Assembly: GCA_963775625.1 (NCBI GenBank)
Contig: CAVZJM010000004.1
Location: 62,001-126,000, forward strand
Reading direction: 5' to 3'
DNA from: JAIBJN01 sp963775625
GTDB taxonomy: Bacteria; Actinomycetota; Thermoleophilia; Gaiellales; Gaiellaceae
Length of the DNA stretch: 64,000 bases
Program-made: the position numbers and the translations under genes
The notes under the pieces: model-generated
What the model saw: only the letters and a program-made list of their open reading frames with translations
The model's database searches: none
Told to the model about the DNA's origin: nothing
Part shown: one piece after another, positions 52,815 through 61,176 of the stretch
How positions within the stretch are numbered: position 1 is the first letter of the stretch
Layout of the letters: every line of letters begins with the position of its first letter

Positions 52815-53209
52815 CGCTCCACCGCGATCGCGACGAGCTCGTCGCAGCCCGTCTCGAGCTCCTGCTCGCGCGTGCGCTCGAGCCGCTCGCGGAGCACCGG
52901 GAGGATCTCGGCCCGCGGGCGGCGGTCGACGAAGACGACGAAGCGGAAGCCGAAGCGCTCCTCGTAGGCGGCGTTGAGCTCGGCGAGCTCCGCCAGTACC
53001 GTGGGATCGGCGTCCGCGCCTTGCTCCGCGGCCGAGCGGCCGCTGAGGTTCGGCGCGCCGATGCGCGGATGATGCGCGAGCGCCTCGACCCGGTCCGCCT
53101 CCGGCAGCTCCGCCAGCACCTCGCGCGCCCGCCCGAGCGGGTCCTCCTCCCGGGCCAGCGCCTCCACGAAGCGGCTGCGGGCCTGGAAGAGGTCGGCGAG
53201 CTCGCCCAC
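52799..53209 (-). CDS. OHCU decarboxylase
   Basis: This 136-residue helical protein has the family motifs ALAHHPRIGAPNL (catalytic His) and LAELNAAYEERFGFRFVVFVDRRPRAEIL. It decarboxylates 2-oxo-4-hydroxy-4-carboxy-5-ureidoimidazoline to S-allantoin. GTG 53209 is two bases after the hydroxyisourate hydrolase stop. The length is slightly shorter than the usual 160-170 because the N-terminal helix is brief. It lies between the HIU hydrolase and uricase genes. Confidence 0.92.
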   Translation of the reverse strand: MGELADLFQARSRFVEALAREEDPLGRAREVLAELPEADRVEALAHHPRIGAPNLSGRSAAEQGADADPTVLAELAELNAAYEERFGFRFVVFVDRRPRAEILPVLRERLERTREQELETGCDELVAIAVERWRSS

Positions 53210-53211
53210 GC

Positions 53212-53505
53212 TCAGCTGCCGCGGTAGATCACGCACGAGTAGGGGGAGAGGAGGAGCGGGACGTGGTAGTGGCCCTCGCCGAGCTCGACCACGACCTCGA
53301 CGGCGCTGAAGAAAGGCGATTCGGGATGGAAGACGAGCCGGTAGACGTCGGCCGGAAGCTCCACGCCGCCGAGGTCGGGGATGCGTCCGTCCTCGTCTGT
53401 CTCCCGGACGGCGAGGAGGAGGTCGCCCCGGAAGAGCTCGACCCTGACCCCGCGGGCCGGCTCGCCGCGCTCGGTGTCGAGGACGTGGGTGGAGATGCTG
53501 ACCAC
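53212..53505 (-). CDS. 5-hydroxyisourate hydrolase (transthyretin-like)
   Basis: The product has 97 residues. The N-terminal STHVLDTERGEPARGVRVEL and the C-terminal SPYSCVIYRGS, ending in the YRGS tetrapeptide, are diagnostic of HIU hydrolase. It converts 5-hydroxyisourate to OHCU. Start GTG 53505 is chosen because the longer reading runs into the divergent gene and adds residues outside the fold. It is the first gene of the urate operon. Confidence 0.95.
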   Translation of the reverse strand: MVSISTHVLDTERGEPARGVRVELFRGDLLLAVRETDEDGRIPDLGGVELPADVYRLVFHPESPFFSAVEVVVELGEGHYHVPLLLSPYSCVIYRGS

Positions 53506-53527
53506 GGCGGCATCGTATTCTTGCGCC

Positions 53528-54817
53528 GTGGACGAGCGCGAGCGCTTCCTCATCCGCTACGCGGGCTCCTTCGCGCCCGAGCCGGTCGCGCGGGCCGAGG
53601 GGGCGTGGATCGAGACGACGAGCGGGAAGCGGATCCTCGACTTCACCTCCGGCCAGATCTGCTCCACGCTCGGGCACAACCACCCGCGGATCGCCGCGGC
53701 GGTGCGCTCGGCGCTCGACGAGGTCGTCCACCTGAACTCCTGGATGCTCTCGGAGCCCGTGCTCACTCTCGGCGAGCGGCTCGCCGGGCTCTTCCCGCCC
53801 CCGCTCGACCGCGTGCTGCTTCTCAACACCGGCACGGAGGCCAACGAGGTCGCGCTGAAGATGGCGAAGATGCACACGGGCCGCTGGGAGGTCGTCGGCC
53901 TCACACGGAGCTTCCACGGGCTCCTCTCCGGCATCGCCTCCGTCAACTTCTCCATGGCGCACGCGGGCTACGGCCCGGTGCTGCCGGGCTCGTACGCGAT
54001 CCCGGCTCCGTACGCCTACCGCTGTCCCGTCCGCCACTGCGACGGCGCCTGCGACTGCACGTGCCTGGAGGTCGGGCTCGAGCTCGTCGACCAGCAGTCG
54101 ATCGGGTCGCTGTGCGCGCTGGTCGCCGAGCCGGTGCTCTCCGCGGGCGGGATCATCGTCCCGCCCGACGGCTACTTCCGGCGCGTGCGGGAGCTGCTCG
54201 ACGAGCGCGGGATGCTCCTCGTCATGGATGAGGCGCAGACCGGCTTCGGGCGCCTCGGGACGATGTTCGGCTTCGAGCACGACGGCGTCGTCCCTGACTT
54301 CGTCGGCGTCTCGAAGACGCTCGGCGGCGGGCTGCCCCTCGCGGCGACGATCACGTCGGCCGCGATCGAGCAGGACTGCTACGAGAAGGGCTTCCTCCAC
54401 GTCACCTCCCACGTCTCCGACCCGCTCCCTGCGGCGGCCGGCCTCGCCGTGCTGGACGTGATCGCCGAGGAGGGCCTGGTCGGGCGTGCCGCCGCGCGCG
54501 GCGAGTACATGCTCGCCCGCCTGCGTGAGCTGCAGGCCCAGCACGAGCCGATCGGCGACGTCCGCGGCCGCGGGCTCCTCGTCGGGCTCGAGCTCGTCGA
54601 GGACCGGGAGAGCCGACGCCCGGCCGATGCCCTCGGCGCGGCGGTGACGCGGGAGTGCTACGAGCGCGGGCTCTCCATGAACATCGTCCGCTCCCAGGCG
54701 CATGCGAACTGCTTCCGCATCGCGCCGCCGCTGACGGTGACGGAGGACGAGATCGACCTGGCCGTCGAGATCATGGACGCTTCCTTGCGGGCGGTACGCG
54801 AGCCCGCAGCAGCCTGA
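53528..54817 (+). CDS. 2,2-dialkylglycine decarboxylase-type class III aminotransferase
   Basis: The product has 429 residues. PLP chemistry residues are clear: DEAQTGFGRLG (Asp234) and VSKTLGGG (Lys263). The sequence follows dialkylglycine decarboxylase closely, with ICSTLGHNHPRI, HVSDPLPAAAGLAVLDV, IGDVRGRGLLVG, RECYERGLSMNIV and FRIAPPLTVTEDEIDLA. The enzyme decarboxylates 2-aminoisobutyrate-type amino acids and transaminates pyruvate. It diverges from the urate operon (22-base gap). An amino-group scavenging role alongside purine breakdown is inferred, and another amino donor is possible. Confidence 0.87.
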   Translation: MDERERFLIRYAGSFAPEPVARAEGAWIETTSGKRILDFTSGQICSTLGHNHPRIAAAVRSALDEVVHLNSWMLSEPVLTLGERLAGLFPPPLDRVLLLNTGTEANEVALKMAKMHTGRWEVVGLTRSFHGLLSGIASVNFSMAHAGYGPVLPGSYAIPAPYAYRCPVRHCDGACDCTCLEVGLELVDQQSIGSLCALVAEPVLSAGGIIVPPDGYFRRVRELLDERGMLLVMDEAQTGFGRLGTMFGFEHDGVVPDFVGVSKTLGGGLPLAATITSAAIEQDCYEKGFLHVTSHVSDPLPAAAGLAVLDVIAEEGLVGRAAARGEYMLARLRELQAQHEPIGDVRGRGLLVGLELVEDRESRRPADALGAAVTRECYERGLSMNIVRSQAHANCFRIAPPLTVTEDEIDLAVEIMDASLRAVREPAAA

Positions 54818-54854
54818 CCGACCCTACACGCCGCCGCTGCGGCTACGGTGTAGG

Positions 54855-54873
54855 CCCCGAGACATCCTCGGGG
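54855..54873 (+). terminator. Hairpin upstream of the small basic protein gene
   Basis: CCCCGAG (54855-54861) pairs with CTCGGGG (54867-54873) with a five-base loop, 38 bases after the aminotransferase stop. It lies only 22 bases before the next start codon. It could therefore be a terminator/attenuator for the upstream gene or part of the leader of the small gene. Confidence 0.4.
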
Positions 54874-54895
54874 ACGTCGAGAGAAGGGGCTGCGG

Positions 54896-55099
54896 ATGGG
54901 TTCAAGCTCGAAGCGACAGACGACGATGGCGAAGCTGGCGCGGGAGCGCGCTCTCCAGGAGAAGCGCGAGCGCAAACAGCAGAAGAAAGAGGCGCGGAAG
55001 CAGGCGGCTGCCGCGGAGAAAGCCGGCGAAAACGGCGAGGCGATCGATTCGGTCGATTCGGTCGATCCGGTCGACTCGCCCGGGCTCGAGGCCCCGTAG
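54896..55099 (+). CDS. Small basic helical protein, hypothetical
   Basis: The product has 67 residues: GSSSKRQTTMAKLARERALQEK and onward, a highly charged Lys/Arg/Glu helix, then an acidic tail with a three-fold SVD-type repeat (tandem TCGGTCGAT units near 55050). GAGAGAAGGGG lies upstream of the ATG. Similar small proteins starting MGxSSKRQ are found in actinobacteria without known function; nucleic acid or ribosome binding is a guess. Confidence 0.65.
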   Translation: MGSSSKRQTTMAKLARERALQEKRERKQQKKEARKQAAAAEKAGENGEAIDSVDSVDPVDSPGLEAP

Positions 55100-55154
55100 G
55101 AGGCCGCCCAGCGCGCGGGGCGTTCGCGCCCCGAGACCGTCCCCTCGAGCCACG

Positions 55155-55280
55155 TCCCGGTGCCAGGCGACCGAAACGGTCACCTGTGGACGGCCCTGCA
55201 GGCGCCTTGCAGGGCGGAAGGGATCCGCTCCCCAGGCATGTCCTCCCCATTCGGACACGTCAGGGGTCAGACCCCGGGCG
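55155..55280. repeat. Cluster of REP-like hairpins
   Basis: Four dyads follow each other between two converging genes: GACCG-AAA-CGGTC (55169-55181), CCCTGCA/TGCAGGG (55194-55214), TGTCC/GGACA (55239-55257) and GGGGTC-A-GACCCC (55263-55275). The last resembles REP sequences associated with RAYT transposases in many genomes; no such transposase is in the window. The GGGGTCAG core recurs in the inverted repeat at 60234-60297. Confidence 0.6.
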
Positions 55281-55300
55281 TGGCCCGAAAGGCCATGGGT

Positions 55301-56632
55301 TCAGAGGAGGAAGCGGGCCGCCTGCACGCGGTGGGCCGCGGCAATCTCGCGCTCGTCGGCTCGGGCGAGCCGCCCGTCCAGGACGGCCGGCTCGCCGCCC
55401 ACGTAGACCCGCTCCGCGCGATGCGGGCCGGAGAGGACGAGCGCGGCTAGGAGGTCGTCGGCGCCGCCGAACTCGAGCCCGTCCAGGCGCCAGACGGCGA
55501 AGTCCGCGCACTTGCCGGGCTCGAGTGAGCCGAGATCGCGGCGGCCGAGCACGTTCGCGCCGCCGCGCGTGCCCAGCCAGAGCGCCTCGCGGACGGTCAT
55601 GGCCTCGGGCCCGCCGCGTCCGCGCGCGACGAGGAGAGCCTGCTTGACGTCAGCCGAGAGGTCGCTGCGCTCGTTCGACGCCGAGCCGTCCACGCCGAGC
55701 CCGACCGGGACGCCGGCGTCGATCATCGCCCGCACCGGCGCCACGCCGGCGCCGAGCCGCAGGTTGGATGTCGGGCAGTGTGCGACCCCGGCTCCGGCCG
55801 CACCGAACGCCCGCACGTCCTCCTCGGAGAGATGGACGCAGTGCGCGCACCAGACGTCGCCGGCCAGCCAGTCCAGCTGCTCCAGGTACTCGACCGGACG
55901 GCAGCCGAAGAGGCCCCGGCAGTAGTCCTCCTCCTCGACGGTCTCCGCCAGGTGCGTGTGCAGCCGCAGGCCGAGGCGCCGCGCGAGCGCCGCGGACTCC
56001 CTCATCAGCCGCTTCGAGACCGAGAAGGGCGAGCAGGGCGCGACCGCGATCTGCGTCCACGCGCCCGGCCCTTCCTCGTGGAGCGCGAACAGGCCCTCCG
56101 TGTCCGCGAGCACCGCATCCATGTCCTCGACCAGCCCGTCCGGGGGCAGACCGCCGTCCGACTCGCCCACGTCCATCGACCCGCGCGAGGCGACGATGCG
56201 GACGCCGAGCTCGCGCGCCGCCTGGATCTCCGCCTCGACCAGCCCCGCGCGGCCGGGCGGGAAGACGTAATGATGGTCGAAGACGGTCGTGCACCCGCCG
56301 AGCACGAGCTCGGCCAGGCCCGTGCGCGCCGCCGCGTACTCGGCCTCGGCGTCGATGCGAGCCCAGAGCGGGTAGAGCGCCTTCAGCCAGGTGAAGAGGT
56401 CAGCCTGCTGGGCACGGGTGCGGGTGAGCGTCTGGTACAGGTGGTGGTGCGTGTTGACGAGCCCCGGGGTGACGAGCGCGCCGCCGAGGTTCTCGAAGTG
56501 CTCCGCGAAGGGCGGGGAGCCCTCGCCGACCTCCGCGACGAAGCCGTCCTCGACCAGGATCCACGCGTTGTCGATCTCGGTGCCGGCGTCGTCCATCGTG
56601 ACGACGTAGGCGTTCGAGAAGAGCGTCCTCAC
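55301..56632 (-). CDS. 8-oxoguanine deaminase-like amidohydrolase
   Basis: This 443-residue protein belongs to the AtzA/TrzN/8-oxoguanine deaminase group. It has LFSNAYVVTMDDAGTEI, the metal motif VNTHHHLYQTLTR, LHTHLAETVEE, WCAHCVHLSEEDV, HCPTSNLRLGAG and VGLGVDGSASNE (metal Asp). These match 8-oxoguanine deaminase, which turns 8-oxoguanine into urate; hydroxyatrazine-type hydrolases look alike, so the assignment is moderate. Its position beside the urate-degrading operon supports the purine role. It diverges from ppc (20 bases). Confidence 0.82.
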   Translation of the reverse strand: MRTLFSNAYVVTMDDAGTEIDNAWILVEDGFVAEVGEGSPPFAEHFENLGGALVTPGLVNTHHHLYQTLTRTRAQQADLFTWLKALYPLWARIDAEAEYAAARTGLAELVLGGCTTVFDHHYVFPPGRAGLVEAEIQAARELGVRIVASRGSMDVGESDGGLPPDGLVEDMDAVLADTEGLFALHEEGPGAWTQIAVAPCSPFSVSKRLMRESAALARRLGLRLHTHLAETVEEEDYCRGLFGCRPVEYLEQLDWLAGDVWCAHCVHLSEEDVRAFGAAGAGVAHCPTSNLRLGAGVAPVRAMIDAGVPVGLGVDGSASNERSDLSADVKQALLVARGRGGPEAMTVREALWLGTRGGANVLGRRDLGSLEPGKCADFAVWRLDGLEFGGADDLLAALVLSGPHRAERVYVGGEPAVLDGRLARADEREIAAAHRVQAARFLL

Positions 56633-56652
56633 GGCACGTAATCTCTCACGTC

Positions 56653-59118
56653 ATGGCGACCGACGCGCCGCTCCGCCGGGACGTCCGCCTGCTCGGCGAC
56701 CTGCTCGGCCGCGTCATGGTGGAGCAGGAGGGGGAGGAGCTGCTCGCGCGCGAGGAGGAGATCCGCCGAGTCTCACGGCGAGCGCGCGAGACCGGCAATC
56801 CGGAGGTGCGCGCCGAGCTCGCCGGCGCGGTCGCGGAGCTCGATCTCGAGCAGCAGACGAAGATCCTGCGGGCGTTCGCGCTCTTCTTCCAGCTGGCGAA
56901 CATCGCCGAGCAGCACCATCGCATCCGCCGTCGCCGAGACGTCGAGCGCGAGGACGGCATCCCCCGGGAGTCCCTGGCCGAGGCGATCCGGCGTCTGCGG
57001 GGGGCGGGGATCGACGCCGCCGCGCTGGCACGGGCGGCCGAGGGCGTCTCTCTCGAGCTCGTGCTCACCGCGCACCCGACCGAGGCGACGCGGCGCACCA
57101 TCTTGCAGGCGCAGGCCCGGCTCGGTGGGCTGCTGGCCGACCTCGACGCGGGCGAGGACGTGGCCGAGCGCGCGGCCGAGGAGATCACCGTCCTCTGGCA
57201 GACCGACGAGGTGCGCCCCGAGCGGCCGCGCGTCGTCGACGAGATTCGTCACGGCCTCTGGTTCTTCGAGCAGAGCCTGTTCGATGCCGCCGAAGAGCTG
57301 GTCGCCGCCTACCGGAGCCAGATCCCGGGTGCCCCGCTCCCACTCTCCTTCGGCACGTGGATCGGCGGGGACCTGGACGGGAATCCGCACGCCGGCCCGG
57401 AGACCATTCGCGAGGCGCTCGACCGGGGCCGGACGCTGGCCCTCGCCCGCTACCGGGCCGAGGTGCGCGAGCTTGCGGCGGCGCTCGGGCTGACGACCAG
57501 CCTCGTGGGCGTCTCGGACGAGCTGCTGGACTCGATTGCCCGCGACGAACGCGAGCTGCTCGGCTACGCCGAGGAGATCGGGGAGCAGAACCGCGACGAG
57601 CCGTACCGCCGCAAGCTGAGCTTCGTCTGGTGGCGGCTCGGGAACGACGGCTACGCACGGGTCGAGGAGCTCAGGGCCGACCTCGAGGTCATCGACAGCA
57701 GCCTGCGCGAGCACGGCGGCGAGCGGATCGCGGACGGTCGCCTGGCCCGCCTGGGCCGGCGGGTCGAGCTCTTCGGCTTCCACGTGGCCAAGCTCGACGT
57801 CCGCTTTCACGCGGCGGAGCTGGGCGAGTCGACGGCGCGCGTCCACGGCGCTCTCGGGGCCGTCGGTGCCGCGCAAGAGCGCCTCGGGGAGGCGGCGGTC
57901 GACACGGTGATCGTCTCCGGGACCGAGTCAGCCGCCGACGTGCTGGCGGTCGTCGACCTCGCCGCCGAGGCGGGTGCCCGTGTCTCGCCGGTCCCGCTCT
58001 TCGAGACGATCGCCGATCTCCGCGAGGCGCCCGCGATCGTCGAGGCGCTGCTCGACGAGCCTCGCTTCGCCCGCGTCGTCGAGGAACGCGGCCGCCGGCT
58101 GGAGGTCATGGTCGGCTACTCGGACTCGGGGAAGGACGGCGGCTACCTCACGGCGCAGTGGGAGATCTTCCGTGCGCAGGAGCGCCTCGCGGCACTGGTG
58201 TCTGCGCGCAGGATCGAGCTGACGGTCTTCCACGGCCGCGGCGGCTCCACCGGCCGTGGCGGGGGCCCGACCCACGCCGCCATCCTCGCGCAGCCCGCCG
58301 GCCACCCGCCCGGCCGCCTCAAGCTGACCGAGCAGGGGGAGACCGTCTCCTTCAAGTACGGCCTGCCGGGGCTCGCCTACCGCAACCTCGAGGCCGCCCT
58401 CGCGGCGACTCTGCTGGCCGCGTTCCCCGAGGTCGCGGGCTCGCACCCCCCCGACGGCGCCCGCGAGACCCTCGAGTCGCTCTCGGAGGACGCCTTCGCC
58501 GCGTATCGCGGGCTCGTCTGGGAGGACGAGCGCTTCGCGGAGTTCTTCCGCCGCTTCACGCCGATCGAGGAGCTGGCGCTCTTCGAGATCGGCTCACGTC
58601 CGGCCCGGCGGCCGGAGGGTGGGGAGCTCCTCGCCTCGCTCCGGGCGATCCCCTGGGTCTTCGCCTGGACGCAGAACCGCTGCATCCTCCCCGCGTGGTT
58701 CGGCTGCGGGATCGCGTTCGCGGCCGCCGAGCTCGGCGAGCTGCGCCGCCTCTACCGCGGCTGGGCCTTCTTCCGCTCGCTCGTCGAGAACCTGGAGATG
58801 ACGCTGGCGAAGTCGAGCCTCGAGATCGCCGCCGGCTACCTCGATCTCGTCGAGGACGCGAGCCTCTACGAGCCGATCCGGGCCGAGCACGAGCGGACCG
58901 TCGCCTCGGTGCTCGAGATCGTCGAGGCGCGGAAGCTTCTCGACCGCCACCCGGTCGTGCAGCGCTCCATCCGCCTGCGGAACCCGTACGTCGACCCCAT
59001 GAACGCCATCCAGGTCGAGCTCCTCCGCCGCTGGCGCGATACGGGAGACGAGGAGGTCAAGCGCCCGCTCCTCCGCTCGATCGCCGGAATCGCGGCCGCG
59101 CTCCGCAACACCGGCTAG
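56653..59118 (+). CDS. ppc: Phosphoenolpyruvate carboxylase
   Basis: The product has 821 residues, somewhat shorter than the usual 880-930. Catalytic signatures are LVLTAHPTEATRR, GYSDSGKDGGYLTAQW and FHGRGGSTGRGGGPTHAAI. The C-terminal LRNPYVDPMNAIQVELL...NTG closes the allosteric region. It carboxylates PEP to oxaloacetate with bicarbonate, replenishing the TCA cycle. It is single and intact. Its neighbours are an amidohydrolase (divergent) and coxE (convergent); no functional link is required, although CO-derived CO2 could feed it. ATG at 56653. Confidence 0.97.
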   Translation: MATDAPLRRDVRLLGDLLGRVMVEQEGEELLAREEEIRRVSRRARETGNPEVRAELAGAVAELDLEQQTKILRAFALFFQLANIAEQHHRIRRRRDVEREDGIPRESLAEAIRRLRGAGIDAAALARAAEGVSLELVLTAHPTEATRRTILQAQARLGGLLADLDAGEDVAERAAEEITVLWQTDEVRPERPRVVDEIRHGLWFFEQSLFDAAEELVAAYRSQIPGAPLPLSFGTWIGGDLDGNPHAGPETIREALDRGRTLALARYRAEVRELAAALGLTTSLVGVSDELLDSIARDERELLGYAEEIGEQNRDEPYRRKLSFVWWRLGNDGYARVEELRADLEVIDSSLREHGGERIADGRLARLGRRVELFGFHVAKLDVRFHAAELGESTARVHGALGAVGAAQERLGEAAVDTVIVSGTESAADVLAVVDLAAEAGARVSPVPLFETIADLREAPAIVEALLDEPRFARVVEERGRRLEVMVGYSDSGKDGGYLTAQWEIFRAQERLAALVSARRIELTVFHGRGGSTGRGGGPTHAAILAQPAGHPPGRLKLTEQGETVSFKYGLPGLAYRNLEAALAATLLAAFPEVAGSHPPDGARETLESLSEDAFAAYRGLVWEDERFAEFFRRFTPIEELALFEIGSRPARRPEGGELLASLRAIPWVFAWTQNRCILPAWFGCGIAFAAAELGELRRLYRGWAFFRSLVENLEMTLAKSSLEIAAGYLDLVEDASLYEPIRAEHERTVASVLEIVEARKLLDRHPVVQRSIRLRNPYVDPMNAIQVELLRRWRDTGDEEVKRPLLRSIAGIAAALRNTG

Positions 59119-59137
59119 CCCCCGGCCCCACGAACTC

Positions 59138-59158
59138 CAAGTAACAGACTGTTACTTG
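59138..59158. promoter_or_regulatory. Perfect 10-bp-arm palindrome between ppc and coxE
   Basis: CAAGTAACAG and CTGTTACTTG flank a single central A. The one-base centre is too small for an RNA hairpin loop without losing pairs. It therefore looks more like a dimeric regulator's operator than a terminator, yet it lies between two converging stop codons (59118 and 59166). It is also AT-richer than its surroundings. Confidence 0.5.
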
Positions 59159-59165
59159 ACCTGGA

Positions 59166-60215
59166 CTACCAGCGGGAGAGCGCCGCCCCGACCTCCTCGA
59201 GGCTGGCAAGACTGTGGCCGCTCGCGAAGTGGTCGACGTGGGGGAGGGCGGCCTTCATGCCGCGGGCGAGCGGCTCGTAGGCGGGATCCTCCTGGAGCGG
59301 GTTGAGCCAGACGACGCGGTAGGCCAGCCGGTGCAGGCGCTCCATCTGCTCGGCGAGCAGCTCGGGGTCGCCCACCTCGAGGCCGTCCGAGCAGAGGACG
59401 ACGACCGCGCCTCGCGCGAGGCCGCTGTGCCCGTACTCGTCGAGGAAGCGCTTGAGCGAATCGCCGATGCGCGTGCCGCCGTCCCAGTCCACGACCTCGG
59501 CGGCGGCCCGGCCGAGGGCCGCGTCCGCGTCGGCTCCCTCGAGCTGGCGGGTGACGCGGGTCAGTCTCGTCCCGAAGCAGAAGGCCTCCCAGCGTTTGTC
59601 CGAGCGAAGCGCGGCGTGCGCGAAGATGACGAGTGCGCGCGAGTAGGCGTCCATCGAGCCCGAGACGTCGAGCAGGAGAATCAGCCGCCGCGGCCGCCTA
59701 CGCCGCCGGCGCCAGGCGCGGTCCAGCGGCTCGCCGCCCGTGCGGAACGACCGGCGAAGAGTCCGTCGCAGGTCCGGAGTCCCGGCGCGGGCCGTCTCGC
59801 GACGGCGGGTCCGCCGCTTCGGAACCGACAGCTCGATGTTGCTCATGAGCTCGGCGAGCTGGGAGAGCTCCTCCCGCGAGCAGCGCGAGAAGCTCTTCTC
59901 CTTCAGGAGCTCGACCGGGCTCGCCAGCCCGACGTCCGCTTCGGCCTCCATCTCGACCTTGATCCGGATCGGCGGCCCCTGCGAGGGCGTCGGCGGCCCG
60001 AAGAACGCCGCGAAGAGCCCGTTGTAGACGTCGATCTGCTCGGGCCGCGAGAGCAGCGTCGCCCGGCCCGCCCAGTAGAGCTCACCGGGAGGCAAGCACG
60101 GCGGCGGCGCGCGAGAAGGACGCCACCCGGTCGGGCCCGACCGGCAACCCGGCGGCGCGTAGAGCGCCCGTCCGAAGCGGACGAGCGTCTCGACGGGGTC
60201 AGAAGCGAAGGCCAT
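59166..60215 (-). CDS. coxE: CoxE-like VWA-domain protein (with locally shifted N-terminal reading)
   Basis: The product has 349 residues. The C-terminal von Willebrand A domain has an intact MIDAS, LLLDVSGSMDAYSRAL, with WDGGTRIGDSLKRF and VVVLCSDGLEVGD. CoxE works with the MoxR ATPase CoxD in maturing CO dehydrogenase, probably inserting the Mo/Cu site. Codons between about 60083 and 60163 read as Pro/Arg-rich nonsense. The alternative frame over the same bases reads RAAGLPVGPDRVASFSRAAAVLAS, the normal family sequence. Two compensating indels are therefore present in gene or assembly. Confidence 0.85.
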   Translation of the reverse strand: MAFASDPVETLVRFGRALYAPPGCRSGPTGWRPSRAPPPCLPPGELYWAGRATLLSRPEQIDVYNGLFAAFFGPPTPSQGPPIRIKVEMEAEADVGLASPVELLKEKSFSRCSREELSQLAELMSNIELSVPKRRTRRRETARAGTPDLRRTLRRSFRTGGEPLDRAWRRRRRRPRRLILLLDVSGSMDAYSRALVIFAHAALRSDKRWEAFCFGTRLTRVTRQLEGADADAALGRAAAEVVDWDGGTRIGDSLKRFLDEYGHSGLARGAVVVLCSDGLEVGDPELLAEQMERLHRLAYRVVWLNPLQEDPAYEPLARGMKAALPHVDHFASGHSLASLEEVGAALSRW

Positions 60216-60233
60216 GGCTCACGGCGCCCCGTC

Positions 60234-60297
60234 CTGGGGTCAGGTCTTGCATTCCAGCAGGTCGGGGCTGATGCGTGATTGCAAGACCTGACCCCAG
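60234..60297. repeat. 18-bp inverted repeat inside the coxD-coxE gap
   Basis: CTGGGGTCAGGTCTTGCA at 60234-60251 is exactly inverted at 60280-60297, with 28 bases between. It resembles paired REP-type elements. It sits in the 94-base gap between two same-strand genes, so it would appear in the coxD-coxE mRNA as a strong stem-loop and could attenuate coxE expression. Confidence 0.65.
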
Positions 60298-60309
60298 AAC
60301 ATGGCCGCC

Positions 60310-61176
60310 CTAGTCGACGAGATCGCCCCAGGCCGCTTCGACCCGGGCCTGGTCCTCGCGGTTCTTCACCGCGGCGCCCAGCGTTTCCCGGGCCGCTTCG
60401 CCGTTCACGGAGCCGGCGCCCAGGAGCGAGAGGGCGGTAGCCCAGTCGATCGCCTCCGCGGCGCCGGGGCGCTTCACCAGATCCAAAGCGCGAAGCCGCG
60501 CCACCGTCTCCGCCACCGAGCGCGCCAGCGGCTCCTCCACGTCGGGGGCGCGCAGCCGGATGATCTCCGCCTCGCGGGCGACGTCCGGGAAGTCGATCCA
60601 GTGGTAGAGGCAGCGGCGCTTGAGCGCGTCGTGCAGCTCGCGCGTGCGGTTCGAGGTGACGACGACGACGGGCGGCTCGGGAGCCGCGATCGTCCCCAGC
60701 TCGGGCACGGTGACCGTGAAGTCCGACAGCACCTCCAACAGGAAGGCCTCGAACTCGTCGTCGGCGCGGTCGAGCTCGTCGACGAGAAGGACGGCGCCCG
60801 CGCCGGCCCGGATCGCCCGCAGCAGGGGCCGCTCGACGAGGAACTCCGGCCCGTAGAGCTCGGCCACGCGTTCCCCGACGGCGACCTCTCCCTCCTGGAG
60901 CGCGCGCGCATAGAGCAGCTGCCGAGCGTAGTCCCACTCGTAGAGCGCCTGCGAGGCGTCGATGCCCTCGTAGCACTGGAGCCGGATCAGGTCGGCCTCG
61001 AGGATGCGGGCGAGCGTCTTGCCGACCTCGGTCTTGCCGACCCCGGCTTCGCCCTCCAGGAGGAGCGGCCGGCCCATGGAGACGGCCAGGAAGATCGCCG
61101 TGGCCAGGCCCCGGTCCGGGAGGTACGACTCCCCGCGGAGTGCCCGCTCGACGTCGACGACCGATCCAAACTGCAT
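60310..61176 (-). CDS. coxD: MoxR-family AAA ATPase (CoxD-like)
   Basis: The product has 288 residues. Walker A is LLEGEAGVGKTEVGK, Walker B AVLLVDELDRADDE, and sensor 1 VVVTSNRTRELHDALKRRC. An N-terminal YLPDRGLATAIFLAVSMG precedes them. CoxD is the chaperone-like ATPase that partners CoxE in activating form I CO dehydrogenase. It is divergent from coxM and upstream of coxE, whereas in classical CO oxidisers coxDE follow coxMSL, so the gene order is rearranged. ATG 61176. Confidence 0.92.
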   Translation of the reverse strand: MQFGSVVDVERALRGESYLPDRGLATAIFLAVSMGRPLLLEGEAGVGKTEVGKTLARILEADLIRLQCYEGIDASQALYEWDYARQLLYARALQEGEVAVGERVAELYGPEFLVERPLLRAIRAGAGAVLLVDELDRADDEFEAFLLEVLSDFTVTVPELGTIAAPEPPVVVVTSNRTRELHDALKRRCLYHWIDFPDVAREAEIIRLRAPDVEEPLARSVAETVARLRALDLVKRPGAAEAIDWATALSLLGAGSVNGEAARETLGAAVKNREDQARVEAAWGDLVD

